The notes beneath the pieces were generated by a model. The model was not told the origin of the DNA and ran no database searches. It saw nothing but the letters and a program-made list of their open reading frames with translations. From assembly GCA_015233725.1 (NCBI GenBank), contig JADFXD010000005.1, forward strand, positions 1 to 64,000: DNA of 64,000 bases, given 5' to 3'. The DNA is from Nitrospirota bacterium. GTDB lineage: Bacteria; Nitrospirota; Thermodesulfovibrionia; Thermodesulfovibrionales; Magnetobacteriaceae. Below are positions 24,354-33,881 of this stretch, in pieces (within the stretch, counting starts at the first letter, position 1; each line of letters opens with the position of its first letter). A program made the position numbers and the translations under genes.

Positions 24354-26600
24354 CTACCTCTCCTGCAACTTTGAGATGTCAGCTACAGTTGAGACGGCCT
24401 TTAGTATGTCTCTCAAGAGGGCAAGCCTGTTGGCTCGTTGTCTCTCGTCCTTGTCCATGACCAGAACCTTGTCAAAGAACTCGTTTATTGGCCCTACCAG
24501 CTCTGCCAATAGACCCAGGGCGCCACTAAAATCCCCGTCCGAGACGGCAGTCTCAATGCCCTGTTGCCTCTGCCGTAGCGCCTCGTAGAGATTGCGCTCG
24601 TAGACGCTGTCCATGATCCCAATGTCTACGGCGTAGATGGTATCGACATCTCTTGGAACTATGTTGTATATCCGCTTAAACGCAAACAAAAACTCGAAAT
24701 AGCTCGGACCGCTCCTTACAGTGGCTGGGTTTTCAGCCGTCTTCAAACGGCTAAGGGCCTCCATCCGCCCGACCAGGCGGTCTAGTCCCACGACCTGAAA
24801 CCGCTCCATAGCCGCCGCAATGACGTCGTGGGAATACTCGTTGGCAAACAACGACTGCAACCTCTGCCTGAAAAACGCATACAGACCATCCAGGACAGCC
24901 CTCTGCCTCTTGAGGACATCAACCGCCTCAGTTAGTATCCCCTCAAGGGTGACCTTGAAGCCACCCTGCATTAGGATGGCAATTACGCCCATCGCCTGTC
25001 GTCTGAGGGCGTATGGGTCCTCCGATCCTGTAGGGACCTGTCCTATAGAGAAAAATGATACCAGATTGTCTATCTTATCTGCAAGGCTTACGATCATACC
25101 CAACCTCGTGGATGGCACCTTGTCCCCGGCATAGGCCGGCATGTAGTGTTGGAGGATGGCCTGAGCTACTTCTGGTGCCTGGCCGCTTTTAAGGGCATAG
25201 TACTTGCCCATGACGCCCTGAAGCTCCGGGAATTGACGCACCACGCCGGTGGTCAGGTCGACCTTGCAGAGTCGTATGGCCATCAGCAGGTCTTGTCGAT
25301 CGATCATGGCATCGGTTGTGGTCGGGTCAAAGAGGCGCAGCCGGAGAAAGTCGCCAATGGCGATGAGTCTGTCCACCTTGTCAAAGACCGTCCCGAGGGC
25401 CTCCTGAAAGACTATCCCCTTTAGGTGCTCCAGGCGCTGTATGAGGGGCAGCTTGAGGTCCTCGTCGTAGTAGAACCTGGCATCCTCCAGGCGTGCCCTG
25501 ATCACCCTCTGGGCGCCGATACGCACCACATCGGCGTTGTCTGCTACCGTGTTGCTGACCACGATGAAGCGATTTAGCAACTGCCCGTCCTCCGTCTCGA
25601 TGGCAAAGCACCTCTGGTGGTCCCTCATGACGGTTATCAGTAGTTCCCGGGGCAGGTTGAGATAGACGTCGTCGAAGTCGCCAACCACGGCCAGGGGATA
25701 TTCAACCAGGTGTGTCACCTGTTGCAGCAGTCCGTCATCTGTCACCGGCAGCGCCCCAAGCCCCCTGGCAGCCTCTACGCACTGCGTCCATATCAGTTGG
25801 CGCCGCTTGTCCTGATCCAGTATGACGTAGTTGGCCTCCAAGGCCTTCTGATATTGTACTGCATCGGAGACCTCAATCGTCCTGTTGGCCAGAAACCGGT
25901 GTCCGTGTGTGACATTGGAACTCTTGACCCCGGCAAATTCAAACTCCACCGGTTCACCGTTACAGAGGGCCATAAGCCATCGCACCGGGCGGACAAACCT
26001 GGTGTCAAGGTCGGCCCAGCGCATGGCCTTTGGGAAGTGCAGGGACGTCGCAATCTGTGTAAACAACGAGGCCACTATATCTCTGGTGGCGCGCCCCTCC
26101 TCCCTGATAACAGCCACAACGTACCGGTGTCCCTTCTGCTTGTTAAGAGAAGAAGAAGAAGAAGACTGGGGACTCCGTCCCCTTGCCCCCTGCAAGGAGG
26201 GCGACTCCGTCCCCTCCTTGACCTCCCCTGCAAGGGCACCAGTGCCCTTGACCCCATCCTGCGAGGGCTTGAGCTTTATTATCAGGTCTTCTACGGCAAT
26301 ACCGTGCAACTTTGCAAAGCCGATAGCGGCCTTAGTTGGCTGGCCATCAGTTGAGAAGGATACCTTTTCCGGTGGACCGAAGTACTCCTTGACCCGGCTT
26401 GTTTGATACTCGCTGACCCCTGTTGCAATCATGGCTAGTCGTCGTGGGGTTGCGTAGGCCCTCACCTCGGAGAACTCGACTCCGTTGTCGGCGAGCACGC
26501 CTTCGGCGACGTCCTTGAGCTGCACGATGGTTCCCGGTAAGAAGGTGGCCGGTATCTCCTCAACGCCAATCTCCAGGATAAGGGAGATATAGTTTGGCAT
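24354..26600 (-). CDS. glyS: Glycine--tRNA ligase beta subunit (with repeat insertion)
   Basis: 748 residues, longer than the roughly 690 of typical GlyS. N-terminus LILEIGVEEIPATFL and later blocks MRWADLDTRFVRPVRWLMAL and EYPLAVVGDFDDVYLNLPRELL identify it. About 35-40 extra residues near 110-150 (KGTGALAGEVKEGTESP...) are the in-frame translation of module R11. A second short repeat encodes PATVRSGPS near residue 625. The beta subunit binds tRNA and edits in the alpha2beta2 enzyme. It overlaps glyQ as TAATG. Confidence 0.96.
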   Translation of the reverse strand: MPNYISLILEIGVEEIPATFLPGTIVQLKDVAEGVLADNGVEFSEVRAYATPRRLAMIATGVSEYQTSRVKEYFGPPEKVSFSTDGQPTKAAIGFAKLHGIAVEDLIIKLKPSQDGVKGTGALAGEVKEGTESPSLQGARGRSPQSSSSSSLNKQKGHRYVVAVIREEGRATRDIVASLFTQIATSLHFPKAMRWADLDTRFVRPVRWLMALCNGEPVEFEFAGVKSSNVTHGHRFLANRTIEVSDAVQYQKALEANYVILDQDKRRQLIWTQCVEAARGLGALPVTDDGLLQQVTHLVEYPLAVVGDFDDVYLNLPRELLITVMRDHQRCFAIETEDGQLLNRFIVVSNTVADNADVVRIGAQRVIRARLEDARFYYDEDLKLPLIQRLEHLKGIVFQEALGTVFDKVDRLIAIGDFLRLRLFDPTTTDAMIDRQDLLMAIRLCKVDLTTGVVRQFPELQGVMGKYYALKSGQAPEVAQAILQHYMPAYAGDKVPSTRLGMIVSLADKIDNLVSFFSIGQVPTGSEDPYALRRQAMGVIAILMQGGFKVTLEGILTEAVDVLKRQRAVLDGLYAFFRQRLQSLFANEYSHDVIAAAMERFQVVGLDRLVGRMEALSRLKTAENPATVRSGPSYFEFLFAFKRIYNIVPRDVDTIYAVDIGIMDSVYERNLYEALRQRQQGIETAVSDGDFSGALGLLAELVGPINEFFDKVLVMDKDERQRANRLALLRDILKAVSTVADISKLQER
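26145..26256 (-). repeat. Two-hairpin module, copy R11, inside glyS
   Basis: On the minus strand ATGGGGTCAAGGGCACTGGTG... runs through both hairpins in frame with glyS and ends in AGTCTTCTTCTTCTTCTTCT, coding a Ser run. The frame is open through the whole module. The flank GCCCTCGCAnGATGGGG is shared with R22. Confidence 0.9.
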
Positions 26601-27445
26601 TATTGCACCTCCTTTTGCATATAGGCCTCGGCGCAGGGCTTGGCCAGCGCCCGGACACGCGCGATGTAGGCGGTGCGCTCGGCAACGGAGATAGCGCCCC
26701 TGGCATCAAGGATGTTAAAGACGTGTGAGCACTTGAGGCAGAATTCGTAGGCCGGCATCACCAGTCCCTCGCTCAACAGCGATTTGCACTGTCGCTCGAA
26801 GCCGTCAAATAACTGTCTGTTGAGATCAACATCGGCCATGTCGAAGTTGAACCGTGAGAAATCCACCTCATCCCTGTGATGGATGTCGCCGTAGGAGAAG
26901 TCCTTGTTCCAGCGCAGTTTGTAGACGTTATCGACCTCCTGGAGGTACATGGCGATCCTCTCAAGGCCGTAGGTTATCTCCACGGAGACGGGTTTGAGGT
27001 CAATGCCTCCCACCTGCTGGAAGTAGGTAAACTGCGTGACCTCCATGCCATCGAGCCAGACCTCCCACCCCAGGCCCCAGGCCCCCAGCGTCGGGGATTC
27101 CCAGTCATCCTCGACAAAGCGGATGTCGTGTCTGTGTGCCTCTATGCCCAGGTGAGCAAGGCTCTCCAGGTACAGCTCCTGGGACTCTACCGGTGAGGGC
27201 TTTAGGATGACCTGGTACTGGTAGTAGTGTTGGAGCCTGTTAGGGTTGTCGCCGTACCTGCCGTCGGTGGGTCTGCGCGAGGGCTGTACGTAGGCAGTCT
27301 TCCAGGGCCTTGGGCCGAGGACCCTGAAGAAAGTTGCCGGGTGAAACGTCCCTGCTCCCACCTCAATATCGTATGGTTGAAGGATGACACAGTCCTTCGC
27401 CGCCCAAAAATCCTGTAACCTCAGTATAAGCTGTTGAAAATCCAA
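26600..27445 (-). CDS. glyQ: Glycine--tRNA ligase alpha subunit
   Basis: 281 residues. [39 protein letters not shown] and [20 protein letters not shown] are the class II aminoacylation core. [12 protein letters not shown] and [18 protein letters not shown] are also invariant. It catalyses glycine activation and charging with GlyS. First gene of glyQ-glyS with a 1-nt overlap. Confidence 0.98.
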   Translation of the reverse strand: MDFQQLILRLQDFWAAKDCVILQPYDIEVGAGTFHPATFFRVLGPRPWKTAYVQPSRRPTDGRYGDNPNRLQHYYQYQVILKPSPVESQELYLESLAHLGIEAHRHDIRFVEDDWESPTLGAWGLGWEVWLDGMEVTQFTYFQQVGGIDLKPVSVEITYGLERIAMYLQEVDNVYKLRWNKDFSYGDIHHRDEVDFSRFNFDMADVDLNRQLFDGFERQCKSLLSEGLVMPAYEFCLKCSHVFNILDARGAISVAERTAYIARVRALAKPCAEAYMQKEVQ

Positions 27446-27843
27446 TGAACCTTCCTTTATATATCGTTTTTTTATTATAGCTTCAGAAGAAGGATAAAAA
27501 AGTTAAAGCTGTTTTGTCAAATATAAAAATATAAAAAACTTCCCAATGTTTAAAACACTCCCAAAATTATGTATTAATTAATTATGGGCAGGCACTTAGC
27601 GGTAGCACCACAGTCAACCGTGGTTGCAGGATTTAAGGCACTTTTATACCTTCATAATATGGCGTTGTTACTATGCGGCAGCAATGTGACCACGTTTGAA
27701 TGGAGTGGTACCCACTTAGCAGTAGGCTACATAAATTATAGTCCTAAGAATCTGGAGGACATATGGAAGGAGATGGTAAAAAGACAGAAGTAGCGAGGGA
27801 AGAAAAAAAAGGGAGAGAGGGCACAATCCCCCCTCCCTCGGCT
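27446..27843. other. Intergenic region with TIR-like end and doubtful ORF
   Basis: 398 nt between glyQ and thiC starts/ends. It contains TTAATTATGGGCAGGCACTTA (27578-27598), matching the right end of the 39529 MITE (TTAATTATGGGCAGGTACTTA), so probably a solitary or decayed TIR. CACTTAGCGGTAG and CACTTAGCAGTAG are a direct repeat nearby. An ORF 27584-27793 starts inside this TIR, has no ribosome site and no recognisable family; I do not call it. Confidence 0.5.
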
Positions 27844-29130
27844 TTATTCACCGTAGAGGGCGCGCTGCACGGTTTTGATGGCGCAGAAGTCGGCGCACAT
27901 GCTGCACACCTCTGACTGTGCCGGCGGGATGTGAGAGCGCATTGCTCTGACCTTGTCGGGGTTAAAGGACAGGGATATCTGCCCCTCCCAATCGAGTTTT
28001 TTCCTGTAACGGGCCATCTGTATATCCCTGTCTATGGCCGACTGGATACCCTTGGAGATGTCGGCGGCGTGGGCCGCTATCTTGGATGCAATGACCCCTT
28101 CGATGACGTCGTCGATGTCGGGGAGCCGGACGTGCTCCGAGGGGGTGACGTAACAGAGAAAATCAGCCCCGGCAGCCCCGGCTATGGCCCCTCCGATGGC
28201 GGCAGTTATATGGTCGTAGCCCACACCCACGTCCGTTACTAATGGCCCCAGGACGTAAAACGGCGCCCCGCTACACAGCGACTTCTGTAGCTTGATGTTC
28301 ATCTCCACCTGATGCAGGGGGACGTGACCGGGCCCCTCGATGATGCACTGGACGCCGTGCTCCAGCGCCGTCTTTTGCAGCCTGCCAAGGGTGATAAGCT
28401 CCTGCACCTGCGCCCTGTCCGTGGCGTCAGCCAGACAGCCTGGCCGTAGGCCATCACCAAGGCTCAGGGTAAGGTCGTATCTCCTTGCCAGCTCCAGGAG
28501 CCTGTCGTACTGTTCATAGAGGGGGTTTTCCCTGTCGTTGTAGACCATCCACTCCAGCAGGATCGACCCACCACGGCTTACGATATCCAACTGGCGTCTC
28601 TGGGCCTTCAGGTGCTCTATCGCGCTGCGTGTCAGGCCGCAGTGTACGGTGACAAAGTCCACACCCTCCTGCGCCTGCAACTCGATGACGTCAAAGAGGT
28701 CATCGGCCGTCATCTTAAAGATCGTGCCGTGTCTCTCTATCGCCGCAACCGCCGCCTCATATATTGGCACCGTGCCGATGGAGACAGGGGACTTTTCGGT
28801 GAGGCTACGGCGAAGCTCCCTGATAGGTCCACCGGTTGAGAGGTCCATGACCGCGTCTGAGCCGTACTTTACGAGCATTGCGAGCTTGGTCAGCTCCTCC
28901 TCTACCGATACGTGATCCTTGGATGTGCCTATGTTGGCGTTTATCTTTGTCGTCAACCCCTTGCCAATGCCCAGAGGCTTGATGTTGCGGATCGCGTTTC
29001 TTGAAACCACGGTGTAACCATTTGCGATATCGGCTGAGATCGTCTCGGGTGATAGTCCCTCGGCAATAGCTACCTGCTTGACCTCGTCTGTTATTATGCC
29101 CTTGCGGGCCTCATCTATTCTAGTAATCAT
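27844..29130 (-). CDS. thiC: Phosphomethylpyrimidine synthase ThiC
   Basis: 428 residues, the short ThiC form common in anaerobes. Motifs: NANIGTSKDH, STGGPIRELRRSL, GVDFVTVHCG, GGSILLEWM, SLGDGLRPGCLADATD, EGPGHVPLHQVE, and the C-terminal 4Fe-4S motif CSMCADFC. It is a non-canonical radical SAM enzyme that converts AIR to HMP-P. It overlaps thiE by 4 nt at the end of a thiG-thiE-thiC operon. Confidence 0.97.
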   Translation of the reverse strand: MITRIDEARKGIITDEVKQVAIAEGLSPETISADIANGYTVVSRNAIRNIKPLGIGKGLTTKINANIGTSKDHVSVEEELTKLAMLVKYGSDAVMDLSTGGPIRELRRSLTEKSPVSIGTVPIYEAAVAAIERHGTIFKMTADDLFDVIELQAQEGVDFVTVHCGLTRSAIEHLKAQRRQLDIVSRGGSILLEWMVYNDRENPLYEQYDRLLELARRYDLTLSLGDGLRPGCLADATDRAQVQELITLGRLQKTALEHGVQCIIEGPGHVPLHQVEMNIKLQKSLCSGAPFYVLGPLVTDVGVGYDHITAAIGGAIAGAAGADFLCYVTPSEHVRLPDIDDVIEGVIASKIAAHAADISKGIQSAIDRDIQMARYRKKLDWEGQISLSFNPDKVRAMRSHIPPAQSEVCSMCADFCAIKTVQRALYGE

Positions 29131-29744
29131 AGTGACTCCAAATATTTTTTTGTCTCATTAAAGACACTATCACTTGACAGTATCCCAGAGATGACGGCTA
29201 TGCCGTCAGCCCTACTCCCCATGACATCGCTGATGTTGTACACCTTAATCCCCCCAATGGCAAAGATGGGGATGTTGACCTTCTTCCTGACCTTTTGCAG
29301 TGTCTCCAAGCCAATAGGGTCGCCATACATCAGCTTGGAGGGCGTCTCGTAGATCGGGCCAAGCGTGATAAAGTCAGCCCCCTTCCTGGCCGCCTCTATA
29401 GCCTCATCCACGCCGTGAGTTGATTTAGCAATCAGCATCTTATCCCCCACCAGGACCCGCACCACTGGAATCGGCATGCTGTCGTGCCCTAAGTGAACGC
29501 CATCGGCCCCGACCAGGAGCGCCACGTCAACCCTGTCGTTGATAAACAACTTAGCGCCATATCTGCTTGACAGCTCCCTGAGCCTCGTTGCGAGCACCAG
29601 CAACTCCTGGTCGGTCATGTCCTTCTCGCGCAACTGCACGGCCTTAAGCCCCGCCTTGAGGGCCTCCTCAACGGCCTCCTCCAACGGCAATCTGGTGGCC
29701 TTCCTGTCTGTTATCAGGTATAACCTGAAATCAATCGCCTGCAT
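29127..29744 (-). CDS. thiE: Thiamine-phosphate synthase ThiE
   Basis: 205 residues. LYLITDRKATRLPLEEAVEE, VQLREKDMTDQEL, LFINDRVDVALLVGADGVHLG, DFITLGPIYETPSK and PIFAIGGIKVYNI match the ThiE TIM barrel, including the pyrophosphate-binding loops. It condenses HMP-PP with thiazole phosphate to thiamine phosphate. It lies 8 nt after thiG and overlaps thiC. Confidence 0.96.
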   Translation of the reverse strand: MQAIDFRLYLITDRKATRLPLEEAVEEALKAGLKAVQLREKDMTDQELLVLATRLRELSSRYGAKLFINDRVDVALLVGADGVHLGHDSMPIPVVRVLVGDKMLIAKSTHGVDEAIEAARKGADFITLGPIYETPSKLMYGDPIGLETLQKVRKKVNIPIFAIGGIKVYNISDVMGSRADGIAVISGILSSDSVFNETKKYLESL

Positions 29745-29752
29745 GGCCCTGA

Positions 29753-30526
29753 TTACAGCAACATGCCGTCAAGCGGACTGCTTGCCGTTGCGTATAGCTT
29801 CTTTGCGACACGGCCGGCCCTGTAGGCGTATCTTCCAGCGATGACGGCGTGTTTCATGGCCATTGCCATAGCTATGGGGTCTTTTGCCCCCGCGATACCG
29901 GTGTTTATGAGCACGGCGTCACAGCCCAGCTCCATTGCGATGGCCGCATCCGAGGCCGTGCCCACGCCGGCATCAACGACAACCGGCAGGTCAACCGTCT
30001 CGAGGATTATCTTGATGTTGTACGGGTTTCGTATCCCAAGCCCCGAACCAATGGGGGCGCCCAGAGGCATCACGGCGGCCGCCCCGGCGTCAGCCAGGCG
30101 TCTTGCCGTTATGGGGTCATCGCTGCTATAGGGCAGGACGATAAAGCCCTCCCTGGCAAGCACCTCGGTTGCCTTTAAGAGGGCACACACGTCGGGGAAC
30201 AGGGTCTTGTCATCGCCGATGACCTCCAGCTTCACGAGGTCTGTCTCGCAGGCCTCCCGACCCAGCCTGGCGTATCTGAGGGCATCCTCTATCGTGTAAC
30301 ACCCTGCCGTGTTGGGTAGTATCTTGTACTTTTTGGGGTCTATGAAGTCAAACAGGGCCGGCTTGCTCCTGTCTGTGAGGTTGACCCTGCGTATGGCAAC
30401 TGTGACAACATCAGCGCCAGATGCCTCTATTGCCCTGGCGGTCTCTTCAAAGTCCTTGTACTTTCCTGTCCCTACCCACAGCCTTGAACTAAATTCTATG
30501 CCTCTGATGACGAGTCTGTCTTGCAT
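29753..30526 (-). CDS. thiG: Thiazole synthase ThiG
   Basis: About 257 residues from ATG 30526, chosen because AAAGGAG precedes it; the ORF-track start 11 codons upstream enters the tandem hairpins. [57 protein letters not shown] (Schiff-base Lys) and [18 protein letters not shown] are conserved. It builds the thiazole ring using ThiS-thiocarboxylate. No thiS, thiF or thiH is in the window, and no TPP riboswitch was recognised upstream. Confidence 0.96.
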   Translation of the reverse strand: MQDRLVIRGIEFSSRLWVGTGKYKDFEETARAIEASGADVVTVAIRRVNLTDRSKPALFDFIDPKKYKILPNTAGCYTIEDALRYARLGREACETDLVKLEVIGDDKTLFPDVCALLKATEVLAREGFIVLPYSSDDPITARRLADAGAAAVMPLGAPIGSGLGIRNPYNIKIILETVDLPVVVDAGVGTASDAAIAMELGCDAVLINTGIAGAKDPIAMAMAMKHAVIAGRYAYRAGRVAKKLYATASSPLDGMLL

Positions 30527-30946
30527 CGTGTCTCCTTTTTTAATGGCGGGGTGCCCCACCCCTTTTTATGGCAGGGGTGCCCCACCCCCTTTTATGGCAG
30601 GGGTACCTCACCCCTTTTTATGGCAGGGGTGCCTCACCCCTTTATTTCATATGATTGATATTCTGATACGAAAATCTCTCCACTTACGGTTTATTATTTG
30701 AAAATATGCACCGAAAAGTCAAGCATGTATGGCCTAAGATTAAAGAGGGGAAAAAAAGAAGAGGGCGGCACTACCCTTCTTTTCTTCTTTCTGGTCAAAT
30801 GCGATTGCCCTGTAGCACCCCAGCCACTGTAAGGAGCGATTTTGATTTATGTGGTCAAGGGGACTGGGACTTCTTTAATATTAGGATTGAAATGCGATTA
30901 AACAATTTATTATACTATTATGAAACGACAATATTAGGAAGGTGAG
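30527..30946. other. Intergenic region thiG/comM with tandem hairpins and half-module
   Basis: 420 nt without a gene between divergent thiG and comM. It contains four tandem 25-26-bp hairpin units (30545-30647), a half-module R13 (30742-30812) ending in the MITE terminus AATGCGATTGCCCTG, then the short repeat CCCAGCCACTGTAAGGAGCG and GTGGTCAAGGGGACTGGG, a piece of the first module hairpin. The ORF 30706-30945 runs through these repeats and is rejected. Confidence 0.7.
30545..30647. repeat. Four tandem 26-bp hairpin units upstream of thiG
   Basis: Units start at 30545, 30570, 30596 and 30622, each GGCAGGGGTGCCCCACCCCT plus a T tract, with small variants (GTACCTCAC, GTGCCTCAC). Each unit has a GGGGTG/CACCCC-type stem; on the plus strand stem plus T tract looks like an intrinsic terminator. 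The array occupies the presumed 5' leader of the thi operon. Confidence 0.9.
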
Positions 30947-32479
30947 ATGTTATCAAAGGTGATAAGTGCGACCATCTATGGGGTAAATGCCTATCTCATA
31001 GACGTTGAGGTGGATATATCGGCAAGGGGGATGCCGTATTTTTCCATTGTAGGTTTGCCGGATACCTCGGTCAAGGAGAGCAAGGACAGGGTACGGGCGG
31101 CCCTTAAAAACGTTGGATTTAGTTTTCCCCTCAAGCATATAACCGTCAATCTCTCACCAGCCGATCTCAGAAAGGAGGGGTCGGCGTTTGACCTTCCGCT
31201 TGCCGTTGGCATACTGGCCTCAGAGGGTGTGCTTGCGGCGGGGGCGCACAGTAATTACCTAATCGCCGGTGAGTTATCGCTGGATGGCACGATTAAACCG
31301 ATCCGGGGCACGCTTTCGATGGCCATAGCCGCGCGGGATAATAAACTCTCCGGTATAATCCTCCCTTACGAAAACGCCAGGGAGGCATCCGTGGTCAAGG
31401 GGCTGGCCGTGTACGGGATGAGGACGATTGTTGATCTGGTGGGGTTTTTGGCCAACAGGGATGGCGTTGAACCGTTTATCACTGATGTGTCAAAGGTCCT
31501 GGATGAGTACTCCACCTACGAGGAGGACTACTGCGACGTCAAGGGTCAGGAGCACGCAAAGCGCGCCATCGAGGTAGCGGCCTCCGGAGGACACAACGTC
31601 CTGATGATAGGCCCCCCGGGGTCAGGCAAGACGATGCTCGCCCGACGCCTGCCAACCATAATGCCGCTGATGACCTTTGAGGAATCCATCGAGACCACCA
31701 AGATACACAGCGTCTCAGGGTATCTCAGAAACGATGTCCCGATCATAGCCAGGCGTCCCTTTCGCTGTCCGCACCACACGATCTCCGACGTTGCCCTCAT
31801 AGGCGGCGGTCAATCGCCGAGGCCCGGGGAGGTCTCTCTGTCGCACAACGGGGTGCTCTTTCTGGATGAGCTGCCGGAGTTTAAGCGCAATGTCTTAGAG
31901 GTCTTGCGTCAGCCCATCGAGAACTCAGAGGTCACGATAGCGCGCTCTGCCGCGACCATCAGCTATCCGGCGTCGTTTATGCTGGTGGCGGCGATGAATC
32001 CCTGCCCCTGCGGCTACCTCAACGACACCAGGCGTCAGTGCGTGTGTTCAACATCATTAGTCCACAGGTACAGGGCGAAGATATCCGGCCCGCTGCTAGA
32101 CCGTATCGACATACACATCGATGTCCCGGCCCTGCCACCTTACGAGCTGTCGTCTATCAAGACAGCCGAGACGTCGGCCGAAATCCGCAGGCGCGTGATC
32201 GCAGCCAGGGCAATACAGCTGGAGAGGTTCAAGAAGGACAACATCTACACCAACAGTCAGATGAAGCCCCGGCATATCAAGAAATACTGCACCCTAAACC
32301 CCGAGGCTCAAGGTCTTATCAACTCGGCAATGGAACACCTCGGACTCTCCGCCCGCGCCTACACGAGGATACTCAAGGTGTCAAAGACCATAGCAGACCT
32401 CCACGGCAGCGAACAGATACAGCCCCATCACCTCTCGGAGGCCATCCAGTACAGGAGCCTCGACAGAGAGACGATATAG
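30947..32479 (+). CDS. comM: YifB/ComM-family Mg-chelatase-like AAA ATPase
   Basis: 510 residues. The N-terminal Lon-protease-fold domain (about 1-170: [21 protein letters not shown]) is followed by the AAA core with Walker [16 protein letters not shown], Walker [11 protein letters not shown] and sensor [11 protein letters not shown], then the Mg_chelatase C-terminal domain ([19 protein letters not shown]). ComM promotes branch migration during natural transformation in studied species. AAGGTGAG precedes the ATG. Possibly followed by a 39-codon ORF. Confidence 0.93.
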   Translation: MLSKVISATIYGVNAYLIDVEVDISARGMPYFSIVGLPDTSVKESKDRVRAALKNVGFSFPLKHITVNLSPADLRKEGSAFDLPLAVGILASEGVLAAGAHSNYLIAGELSLDGTIKPIRGTLSMAIAARDNKLSGIILPYENAREASVVKGLAVYGMRTIVDLVGFLANRDGVEPFITDVSKVLDEYSTYEEDYCDVKGQEHAKRAIEVAASGGHNVLMIGPPGSGKTMLARRLPTIMPLMTFEESIETTKIHSVSGYLRNDVPIIARRPFRCPHHTISDVALIGGGQSPRPGEVSLSHNGVLFLDELPEFKRNVLEVLRQPIENSEVTIARSAATISYPASFMLVAAMNPCPCGYLNDTRRQCVCSTSLVHRYRAKISGPLLDRIDIHIDVPALPPYELSSIKTAETSAEIRRRVIAARAIQLERFKKDNIYTNSQMKPRHIKKYCTLNPEAQGLINSAMEHLGLSARAYTRILKVSKTIADLHGSEQIQPHHLSEAIQYRSLDRETI

Positions 32480-32482
32480 ACA

Positions 32483-32602
32483 ATGATTTTCTCTAAACGA
32501 CATAAAGATTCCATAAAGACGGAAAAAAAAGAGGGAAGCAAAGTCCCTGACAAGATTGAAACGGATAATTTCGACGATGTAAAGCTGTTAATTAGGGATT
32601 GA
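32483..32602 (+). CDS. Possible 39-aa basic/acidic small ORF
   Basis: Starts 3 nt after the comM stop with ATG, encodes a Lys-rich peptide (MIFSKRHKDS... to KLLIRD) and stops where the flank of module R14 begins (GGGATTGAG). No family recognised. Proximity to comM and open frame are the only support; it could be chance. Confidence 0.3.
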   Translation: MIFSKRHKDSIKTEKKEGSKVPDKIETDNFDDVKLLIRD

Positions 32603-32609
32603 GTATTAA

Positions 32610-32678
32610 TGGGTCAAGGACACTGGTGCCCTTGCGGGAAGGGGTCTGAGGGGGAGGGCAGAGCCCTCCCCCTTCTTT
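32610..32678 (+). repeat. Two-hairpin module, copy R14 (forward)
   Basis: GGATTGAGTATTAATGGGTCAAGG leader, hairpin GGACACTGGTGCCC with one mismatch, stem GGGGGAGGGCAGAGCCCTCCCCC, then TTCTTT. It lies downstream of comM and upstream of the DHH gene. Confidence 0.88.
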
Positions 32679-32726
32679 GAGATTGCTATTGACAGGGGCG
32701 ATCTTGTTGTGTTTCACTAGACTATC

Positions 32727-33827
32727 ATGACAGAGAGGGTGGAGAAATTCAAGAAGGTGATGGCGGGGATAACATCGCTGCCAATAGTCATAACGCAGAT
32801 AGACCCTGACGCCATTGGATCGGCAATGCTCCTGCGATATATAGCCATGACCTTTGGCATACAGGTGGATATCTATTACTGTGGGAACTTTGGCCACCCC
32901 CAAAACCGCCTGATCTATACGCTATATGACCTTGGTTCGCTCCTGCATCCAATCCAGGAGATGTCAAAAGACATACAAATATGTGCCCTGGTAGACTCCT
33001 CCCAGATAAATGACGCACGTCTCAATGGACGCATCATAGATCCCATTGTAATAATTGACCATCACGAGCTTGACGCAAGGATCAAGGAAGAGGCGGATGA
33101 ACAACGCTTCCTGTGGATAGACAGGGTCGGGGCGGCTACCACTTTACTTATAGAGCTCGCGGACTTACTGAATATCAACCTTCCTAAAAACAGCCAGGAG
33201 GCCACACTTGCCGTACTTGCCGTCTTCAGCGACACGAAGATGCTCTTAAATGCCACAGAGAGGGATATTACCGCTTACTCCAGGATGCTGGAATCAGCGG
33301 ATAAGGATAGCTTTCGTCACTTCTTCAACTATCCCCTGCCTCAGCGCTACTATGAATACTTTAAGGAGGCCATCAATGGCTGGAAGATAAAAGAGGCGGT
33401 ACTGGTGACAAGCATCGGGTTTATATCTTCAAGAGACGCGGATCAGTTAGCAATAATCGCCGACAACCTCATCCGGATGACGGAGATACAACTGGTCGTT
33501 ACGTGGGCTATAGTGGACAACTCCCACATGAGAATCTCTGCCAGATGCACTGACCTGTCGCTATCCCTGCACGATTTCCTGAAGGATCGCTTCGGCCAAA
33601 ATTGCGGCGCAAAGACCTCTGCCCTGGGTATCGCCGAAGGTGGTGGACTCATAAAGCTCCCCAATGCCTTTTGGACCGGATATGAGGTCAAGGAAGAGCT
33701 ATTTGCGCTAGTCAAACGTAAGATGGAGTATCTGGTGCTTGAGTATTCAGCAACACCTATGAAACAAACAGACACAGAAAGTGAGGCTTGCGAATGGAAC
33801 AACAACAATAACAACGATTATAGATGA
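32727..33827 (+). CDS. DHH-family phosphoesterase (NrnA-like)
   Basis: 366 residues. Metal-binding motifs: DPDAIGSAM, ICALVDSS and the DHH motif VIIDHHELD. The C-terminal DHHA1 domain has AEGGGLIKLP. Relatives degrade nanoRNA, pAp or cyclic dinucleotide linear products. The sequence ends in a low-complexity NNNNNN run encoded by AAC/AAT codons. No clear Shine-Dalgarno site before the ATG. It lies upstream of the DUF3696 ATPase gene with a 54-nt gap. Exact substrate unknown. Confidence 0.85.
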   Translation: MTERVEKFKKVMAGITSLPIVITQIDPDAIGSAMLLRYIAMTFGIQVDIYYCGNFGHPQNRLIYTLYDLGSLLHPIQEMSKDIQICALVDSSQINDARLNGRIIDPIVIIDHHELDARIKEEADEQRFLWIDRVGAATTLLIELADLLNINLPKNSQEATLAVLAVFSDTKMLLNATERDITAYSRMLESADKDSFRHFFNYPLPQRYYEYFKEAINGWKIKEAVLVTSIGFISSRDADQLAIIADNLIRMTEIQLVVTWAIVDNSHMRISARCTDLSLSLHDFLKDRFGQNCGAKTSALGIAEGGGLIKLPNAFWTGYEVKEELFALVKRKMEYLVLEYSATPMKQTDTESEACEWNNNNNNDYR

Positions 33828-33881
33828 GCAGTTGGGATTTATATTGACACCGATGCAATAAATATGATAGCCTTGTAGATT

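Noticed and set aside
27584-27793. 69-aa ORF as a real gene
   Set aside because: Its start lies inside a MITE-end sequence also found at 39655, no ribosome site precedes it, and the peptide matches no family I know.
30545-30647. CRISPR array
   Set aside because: Units are contiguous 26-bp hairpins without unique spacers and no cas genes are present.
30527-30720. TPP riboswitch upstream of thiG
   Set aside because: None of the conserved thi-box strings was recognisable; the region is tandem hairpins and AT-rich DNA.
30706-30945. 79-aa ORF upstream of comM
   Set aside because: It consists of half-module R13 and short repeats; no domain and no ribosome site.
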